A stretch of DNA of 11,010 nucleotides, taken from contig JADHYX010000567.1 in NCBI GenBank assembly GCA_027604685.1, positions 1 to 11,010 on the forward strand, in the 5' to 3' direction. A program made the translations under genes and the position numbers. The notes under the pieces were generated by a model that worked only from the letters and a program-made list of their open reading frames with translations, searched no databases and was not told the DNA's origin. Origin of the DNA: Lobulomyces angularis (lineage: Eukaryota; Chytridiomycota; Chytridiomycetes; Lobulomycetales; Lobulomycetaceae). This document shows, in pieces, positions 5,753 to 11,010 of this stretch; within the stretch, counting starts at the first letter, position 1; each line of letters opens with the position of its first letter.

Positions 5753-8368
5753 CTACAACTTTTTAGTCTCTTTTTTTAACCAAGAATATCCTATACTATT
5801 TTTTTTTAAAAATGGTCCAACTTTTTTGAAGCATTCTCTATGATAATTATTAATCCATTCGATTTCAAATTTCGTTAGTAACTTTTTATTTACTAACTTT
5901 AGTTGAATGGGAACCATAGTAAATTTCTCAAATCCTAAAAACCCAACTTTTCCAAAATTGTTTTCTAATTCGACCTTTCTCACTCCAGCTACATTTTCTA
6001 TCCTTACGCCAAATTTATTATCTTCATAAAAACCTAAAAAAGTTTATAAAAATAATGAATTAATATTAATTTATAAAAATAACTTCTTCACCTGGTTCAA
6101 TAGACGTTGTCATTCCAGCTTGAAGTGCAACTTCCTCTTCAATAACTTTATTAGCAATACCTTGTGGCCCTTCATGAACATTTAAGTAACTACAAAATTT
6201 AATTAGAAAAAGAAATAAAAAGTTACCTTCCAACTCCATGACCAGTTCCATGTCTATAATCTAAACCAACCTAAATTAAAATTTATAAATGCCAGGATAC
6301 AAAATGTAGTAACATACTTGCCATAGCGCAGTTCTAGCAAGTGCATCTAAACTGGATCCTTTAGTTCCATTAGGAAAAACTGCACTATCAAGTTGAATAT
6401 GACCTAAAAGATTAATAATTTACAGAGCCAAAAAATCAAAAAAAATACCTTTTAAGACTCTAGTAAAACAATCTTTTTCAAACGCAGTTGGAGTGCCAAA
6501 GTGTAAAGTTCTTGTAACATCTGTGGTGCCTGTAATATAATTGAAATTTAATTTATACACCGTTTTACAACCAACCATCCAAATATTGTCCACCAGAATC
6601 AAGTAAATATAGTTGTTTAACGTCAATTCTGAAATGAAAAATTTAAAGAATATTTCTAGGTTAAAATCTTACAGATCGCCTCCGCTTTCAGGAGGTTCAT
6701 AGTGAATAATCGCAGCATTGGGACCGACGCTACTAATAGTACCATAACTCACACCTCTGAAGTACTGTTGTTTTTTTCTAAATTCTAAAACCTTTTTCGC
6801 AGCAGCAAATTCACTAATGTTTTTTTTTTTTTTTTTAACCAGTTCCTTTTCAAGCCAGCCAAAAAATTCCACCTATTTTTTATTTAATAATATTTAGTTA
6901 CCAAGGCATTAATTTATAATATACCAAAGCAACAGAATCTCGTAAACTGCAATTTCTAAAGCCTTGTATTTCTACATCATTTTTGATACTCTTTGCAACA
7001 CTAATAATAATTAATTTATTTTACTTTTAAAATTGGCATTCTAATTGTTTACGTAACAAAAGATCTAACGTTATCTTTGTGAAAATTGTGTTTCTTAATA
7101 TTAAGAAGTAACAGCCAGTTCAATTTGACATCCACATTGAATATTTTTTGGCTGAATTTGTGGTTTTCGCTAAAATCTTGATAAATGTGAGAGTAATCCA
7201 CAATACTGACAGTATCCTTCAAATGCAGTAAAGTTTCCTCAGTGATACTTTCTTTGTAAGCATATAAGATAATTTCATTCTGAGTAATTACAGCGAAAGA
7301 ATAAAACACAGGATTTGACGGAACTTACATAAAAATAAAATTAAAGTAATTAAAGTAAATAAAGCCTTTTAAAGTTTTCTACCATCAGATCCTCTCAAGT
7401 TAAATAACCTTAAACATTATTATCATGTAAATAGATTTTATATATTCGTACCACGCAATATCGTCCAATCCAGTCAGAACAATACCAAAAGTGCCAGTGA
7501 CATCGTTATTAGCTCTAACCCGAGCAATCTTTTCATGAAAATCTTCTCCAGCAAATTGCAATCCGAGGGGCACAATGGGACCATGCGCCTTGTTAGGTTT
7601 ACCATTTTTCAACCAGATTAAGTCAACTAAATTTGTTTCTAGAGGAATTAAATTAATCTCTCCTATTCGTTTCAGATCGTTCTGAAGCCTCTCAGCTTCA
7701 TGGTAGCTAATTAACTTAGGGTCAACTGCAACATTCTGATGCTTTGATAAAACTTTTGAAAGCCAATCTTCTCTAGATGGTACTCCTGCTAGACCTGTTT
7801 TCATTAAGGTCCAATTTTTATCAAGCTGTTGTGTCGCTTGAAGAAAATATCGACCATCTTTTAGTATTAAGAATCATATTTTATACATTAATTGGTTGTA
7901 GAGATATCATATACAAAAATACCCGTCCACAAAGCGGCATCAGTTAAAGTTATAATAGCAAAACCGGCAGATCCAGTGAATCCACTGATAAATGCTCTTC
8001 TTCTATCAGTGTTGGAAACATCTAAAAAAATAGAGTTATAAGAAAATTATGATCTGTAAAATTGACTTTTTTAGAGGACTTACATTCAGATAGATTTTCA
8101 TCCTCACTTGGTACCAAGTATGCATCAACATTATATTCCTTTAATAAAAAAAATGAAATTATTTTGCATTGATTTTCTTATAGGAAAAAAATACCTTCAT
8201 AAGTTTTCTTAGATTTGTTAACTTCTCCGTTGTATCTTCCGTATAGTAACTATGGGATTTAAAGTCATCTGTAGATTTATTTTTCAAATGTATTTTATCA
8301 GTTTCACTTATTTGAACCTTTTTATGTTCACTTCTAAACAAAATTTTATTTATAAACTTTTTGAACAT
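5753..8368 (-). CDS. XPNPEP1: Xaa-Pro aminopeptidase (aminopeptidase P, XPNPEP1-like)
   Basis: Fourteen exons: 8368-8195, 8138-8084, 8021-7923, 7857-7452, 7408-7383, 7323-7053, 7000-6925, 6872-6673, 6628-6576, 6529-6449, 6403-6318, 6270-6227, 6189-6092 and 6033-5753. They sum to 1950 nt, 649 aa, without a stop; animal XPNPEP1 has about 620. Introns are GT-AG, 37 to 65 nt. The enzyme removes an N-terminal residue preceding proline, with two metal ions in a pita-bread fold. Ligands are Asp446 and Asp457 ([17 protein letters not shown]), His520 ([16 protein letters not shown]), Glu555 (SIEPGFYED) and Glu569 (VRIENV); His516 and His529 are the catalytic-site histidines. Residues 1-50 extend beyond the usual start at [13 protein letters not shown] and are basic at first ([12 protein letters not shown]), possibly a mitochondrial presequence. 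An in-frame TAA at 8387-8389 supports this ATG. A 17-A run in exon 8 encodes five lysines. Confidence 0.93.
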
Positions 8369-8739
8369 TTTTTTTTTAAAAATTTGTTAAAAAAATTTTT
8401 TTTTTAATAGAATTAAAAATAACAAAAGTTTTACATTGGAGTGCATTGCACAAGGTTGCAATTTTTTGAAAAGATCACTTATTTTCACATTTTTTTATCA
8501 TTATGCTTTTTATTTTTGTTTCAAGAAAATTGAATTGAATAATTATTCAAAGAATGCGACAAAGGAAAAGTGGAACATTCATAAAATTTATATGTGTTAA
8601 AAGTGCTCCCAATAAAAAAACTCTATGGCAAACACTCCATGTGATGCAATTTATAGCTGGTTAACTCTTCCTTGTACCTCACTGAAAATTTTTGAAGCAA
8701 AAGTTGAGGGTAAGAAAAAAATTAATTAAAAATTACTTG
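8369..8739. other. Spacer between PQ-loop and aminopeptidase genes
   Basis: This is the 3' flank of the PQ-loop gene and the promoter side of the aminopeptidase gene, both on the minus strand. It holds T-runs next to the aminopeptidase ATG, the near palindrome GTGCA-T-TGCAC at about 8442-8452, and the perfect AT palindrome TTGAATAATTATTCAA at 8535-8550. Two short plus-strand frames of about 35 codons (from ATGs near 8554 and 8623) overlap in a stretch with more balanced composition, about 8550-8710. They match nothing I know. Confidence 0.4.
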
Positions 8740-9912
8740 TTAATCCATTCTATAAAGAAAAAATTGAAATAAAACCACTAAATCCAAAAATATTACACCA
8801 AACCTAAAAAAAAAGAAATTAACAGACTGAAAAAAAAAAGTACTTACGCACCAAGAAGCCAGGGAAGATTATTAATTAGATAAATAGAGTCTAAGGATTC
8901 AGAGATGATGGAAAAAATAAAAAATAAATTTGCTAAAGTTGAAAATGTGAAAAATAAAACTGAAATTCCTTTACAAGATCTTTTTTTATAATTTTTCAAT
9001 ATTTGAGGTATTAAAGCTCCTTATTAAAAAAAAAAAATTAAATAAAGATTTTTAAAACCTAGATTTTTTTTTTTATTTCGAATTTCAAAAATACCAGTGT
9101 AAAGAATGGAACAGATATATCCAAACAAACTCCCGATAATTTTCATATCCAATGGATTTGTCTAAGCAGAGAATTAATAAACAAAAAAAGAATTTTATTT
9201 GTACATTTGAGTCTATAGATATAACTTTACTAAAAGTTTCTTTTTGTGATAAGTTTGGTTGGTAATACTTATCTTTCACATAAATCAGACTTCCAACAAT
9301 CAAAAGTGTTACAGTAGAATTAGCAAGTGATACTTTTGAAGAAGATGATGACAGAGTATTAAAGGTTCCATACTCAGGTTTTGTTTCTTGGCGTTTTGTA
9401 AAGTCCGGGTTATAGATAATCACTTCATCTTTTGTTTTTTCAGATATTAAAACACTTTTTATTCGGGTATTTTGGTATAAATGATTTGAAAAATTTTCTT
9501 CCACTTCAGTTATCAGACAACTCTCTTCAGAACTTTCTTGAACATCAGAAAATATATTTACTTCGGTTTCTACTCTTTTTCGGTTTTTTCTCCAATATAA
9601 ATACTGAATTATTAAGCATCCGTCCATCAAGGAAAAAAAAATACTCAATCCAATAACTGGATAAATTAATTCATTTACTTTGTTAAAAAAAAAAATTTTT
9701 TTAAACTTTCTTTAAATAAAAATAAAATAAAAAAACTTACTTACAGCGCCAAATAAGTTAAAAAGATCTCCTAAAAACCAAGCCATAATTAGTGTGAAAG
9801 AAAAACCTTCTACTGATTTTGATTTATAAACTAAAAATAGTTGCGGAAAGTACAAAGCAACATTAAATACCAAAGAAATAAAGCCAAAAATCTGAGAGTA
9901 GCTGTTGACCAT
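8740..9912 (-). CDS. PQ-loop repeat membrane transporter (Ypq/PQLC2 type)
   Basis: Five exons, 9912-9741, 9677-9205, 9161-9095, 9019-8848 and 8803-8740, sum to 948 nt and 315 aa, close to yeast Ypq1 (308 aa). Introns are 43 to 75 nt, GT-AG. Two PQ-loop repeats are visible: FNVALYFPQLFLVYKSKSVEG (Pro23-Gln24) and TGALIPQILKNYKKRSCKG (Pro242-Gln243). About seven membrane segments lie near residues 8-27, 39-57, 64-86, 175-191, 222-240, 257-276 and 292-312. The segment after the first repeat, WFLGDLFNLFGAV, matches the Ypq/Stm1 group of vacuolar or lysosomal cationic amino acid exporters; the substrate here is inferred. Residues 87-174 form a hydrophilic, acidic and Ser-rich loop. Exon 1 ends in a tandem donor GTAAGTAAGT; only the second site (9740) keeps the frame. 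The exon 2 acceptor could also be 21 nt further in, which stays in frame. Confidence 0.88.
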
Positions 9913-9954
9913 TAACTTTTTGGTGAATGATTATTGTTCAAAGTATTATTTTTT

Positions 9955-9974
9955 TAGTGGCTTTTGTGCCACTA
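9955..9974. repeat. TAGTGGC/GCCACTA inverted repeat
   Basis: TAGTGGC at 9955-9961 pairs with GCCACTA at 9968-9974 around a 6-nt spacer (TTTTGT). It lies about 45 bp upstream of the PQ-loop ATG, within its likely promoter or leader, and begins and ends with TA. A regulator dyad, a leader hairpin or a transposon end are possible, since a transposase remnant begins about 100 bp to the right. Confidence 0.55.
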
Positions 9975-10077
9975 CGAAAAATGAAGTGAAAAAATGGTTT
10001 AATAATATTATTATATAATGTTATCAAATTAAAGATATGATATTTCCCAAAAACAAAATGTACCAAATAATAATCGT

Positions 10078-10321
10078 GTTTATATGGGTTTCATTTATGA
10101 TAATGAAGCACCATCACAAGGTTGAAGAATTAAAGGTAATCGTATTTCAAGACAAAGAAAAAAACATGGAAAACGATGGACCTTTTATTTTGCTATTAGA
10201 TTAAATGGATTAGTTATGAACCATTAGTTTTCACTATAAAATGAAAAAGAGGATTTTTGTTAGAACTACTCTAGTAAGAAATCTTAAATCCAGAGATGTT
10301 GTCATTTGGGATAAATTTTTT
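10078..10321 (+). pseudogene. Decayed IS630/Tc1-type DDE transposase fragment
   Basis: Two adjoining frames read like the catalytic domain of an IS630/Tc1-mariner transposase. In the first (10078-10224), VYMGFIYDNEAPSQG is followed by a TGA at 10123-10125, then RIKGNRISRQRKKHGKRWTF and FAIRLNGLV, ending at TAG 10225. This recalls the usual order of a first catalytic Asp, then G-R-x-x-G-x-R, then a G-K-x-x-T strand and A-x-x-x-x-G. In the second (10241-10321, shifted by one base), LVRNLKSRDVVIWDKF resembles the L-x-x-G-D-x-V-V-x-D-N segment holding the second catalytic Asp. The third acidic residue, the N-terminal DNA-binding part and clear ends are missing. Two in-frame stops plus a frameshift show it is dead. 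No target duplication was found. Confidence 0.55.
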
Positions 10322-10323
10322 TA

Positions 10324-10336
10324 ATTGGTATCCATT
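10324..10336 (+). repeat. ATTGGTATCCATT motif, copy 3
   Basis: Thirteen bases identical to the copy upstream of uL13 at 5648-5660 (opposite strand). It sits just after the transposase remnant and overlaps by two bases the AATAAA that may serve H2A. Whether it belongs to the remnant or to the H2A 3' flank cannot be seen. Confidence 0.6.
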
Positions 10337-10340
10337 TATT
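10335..10340 (-). terminator. Polyadenylation signal of histone H2A gene
   Basis: The minus strand reads AATAAA 115 nt after the H2A stop codon. I see no animal-type histone 3' stem-loop, so polyadenylation, as in fungi, is expected. The hexamer alone is weak evidence in AT-rich DNA. Confidence 0.35.
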
Positions 10341-10455
10341 AACATATAAAAGTTTTTAATTAAACTATTCTGAGATCAGTTCTTAAAATATTGATAAAAT
10401 GTACAAAAATTAAAAAAAAAAAAATAATAAAAATAAAAAATGTAGTGTATAATAA

Positions 10456-10868
10456 TTATTCGTCGTCTTCTCCCTTTTTGCCCATCTTTTGGTCTGTTTT
10501 CTTTGGAAGTAAAACTTGGTGAATATTTGGCAAAACTCCTCCTTGTGCAATCGTTACATTACCTAATAATTTGTTTAATTCTTCGTCGTTTCTAATAGCA
10601 AGCTGCAAGTGACGAGGAATGATTCTGGATTTTTTGTTGTCTCTAGCTGCATTTCCTGCAAGTTCCAAAATTTCTGCTGCCAAATATTCTAATACTGCTG
10701 CAAGATAAACTGGTGCTCCTGCTCCAACTCTTTGAGCATAGTTTCCCTTTCTAAGTAACCGATGAATACGACCTACTGGAAATTGTAATCCTGCTCTTGA
10801 TGATCTAGAACTTGATCCTGATTTAGATTTTTCTGCTGATGCAACTACTCCTGATTTTCCTTTTCCAC
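10456..10868 (-). CDS. H2A: Histone H2A, lacking first exon (partial)
   Basis: The last exon encodes 136 aa from GGKGKSG to the stop, the whole H2A apart from its first residues. It begins at 10868 after an acceptor (T-run, GGTTAG) and starts with two bases of a split Gly codon, so exon 1 probably encodes only M-S-G(partial) and lies right of the window. The fold segments are [80 protein letters not shown] and [19 protein letters not shown]. The acidic-patch residues (E-Y-L-A-A-E, N-D-E-E) and the C-terminal PKK ubiquitylation region are present, as in canonical H2A, not H2A.Z. The tail ends [10 protein letters not shown] and lacks the SQE/SQEL motif found in the H2A of yeasts and many other fungi. 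It packages DNA with H2B, H3 and H4. Confidence 0.93.
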
Positions 10869-11010
10869 CTAACCAAAAAAAACATTAAAAAAATTAAAAA
10901 AAAAATGTTTTTTTTAACTTAAAAATTAGTTTTAAAAAAAAAAATGTGAAAAAGATATATATTTCATCAAAATATATAAAAAATTTAAAAGAATTTTGAA
11001 AAAGAGAGAA
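10869..11010 (-). other. 5' intron of histone H2A, running off the window
   Basis: Upstream of the H2A exon the sequence is A/T-rich and ends in a polypyrimidine tract and AG. No ATG followed by Ser-Gly codons and a GT is visible before the right edge, so the intron is at least 142 nt, longer than most here. The alternative, that this exon starts a shorter protein, is excluded by the lack of an in-frame ATG before the GGKGK residues. Confidence 0.7.

Larger units (their letters stand above)
9913..10455. other. Spacer between PQ-loop and H2A genes
   Basis: This 540-bp region holds the PQ-loop promoter side, the TAGTGGC inverted repeat, the transposase remnant and the H2A 3' flank. Outside those items the DNA is AT-rich, with a small dyad CTGA-GA-TCAG at about 10369-10378 and nothing else I can name. 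Confidence 0.5.

Noticed and set aside
8535..8550. Perfect 16-bp palindrome TTGAATAATTATTCAA
   Set aside because: It is almost all A/T; palindromes of this size are expected by chance in a window of this length and composition.
1..11010. CRISPR array, prokaryotic operon or phage element
   Set aside because: No regular spaced repeats are present, and the spliced genes, histone and cytosolic ribosomal protein show nuclear eukaryotic DNA.

Overview
The window is nuclear DNA of a fungus, very AT-rich between genes, with long A and T runs. Genes carry many short GT-AG introns (37 to 106 nt, one of 205 nt). The uL13, histone H2A and aminopeptidase P proteins read as fungal, and the H2A core and the uL13 C-terminal half are close to yeast-type sequences. 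Extreme AT content, intron-dense genes and a decayed DDE transposase suit an early-diverging lineage; Glomeromycotina (Rhizophagus-like) is my best guess, Neocallimastigomycota an alternative. That assignment is inference.

Layout, left to right. 1-1110: AT-rich, with a slightly GC-richer decayed segment near 230-500. 1111-1905 (-): a secreted Tyr/Lys/His/Gly-rich protein with an acidic middle, with a TATA box and an inverted repeat upstream. 2971-3840 (+): a five-exon 1-Cys peroxiredoxin with a TTAGGG-containing inverted repeat just before its start. 4023-4254 (+): an orphan exon-like segment. 4561-5436 (-): ribosomal protein uL13 (three exons), preceded by a GC-rich island. 5753-8368 (-): Xaa-Pro aminopeptidase, 14 exons, 649 aa, all five metal ligands. 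8740-9912 (-): a PQ-loop membrane protein, 5 exons, 315 aa, two PQ motifs. About 10078-10321 (+): remnant of an IS630/Tc1-type transposase. 10456-10868 (-): histone H2A lacking its first exon, which must lie beyond the right edge.

I rebuilt exon structures by hand from splice signals and conserved protein motifs. For the four complete multi-exon genes the summed exons are an exact multiple of three with no internal stop, which supports the models. The genes are mostly unrelated housekeeping functions (translation, chromatin, peptide turnover, redox defence, vacuolar or lysosomal transport). I see no operon-like logic and no clear novel multi-gene system. The less ordinary items are the secreted charge-block protein, two inverted repeats with equal 23-nt spacers in one divergent intergenic region, a 13-bp motif shared by the uL13 upstream region and the H2A downstream region, an H2A without a C-terminal SQ motif, and a tandem splice donor in the PQ-loop gene.
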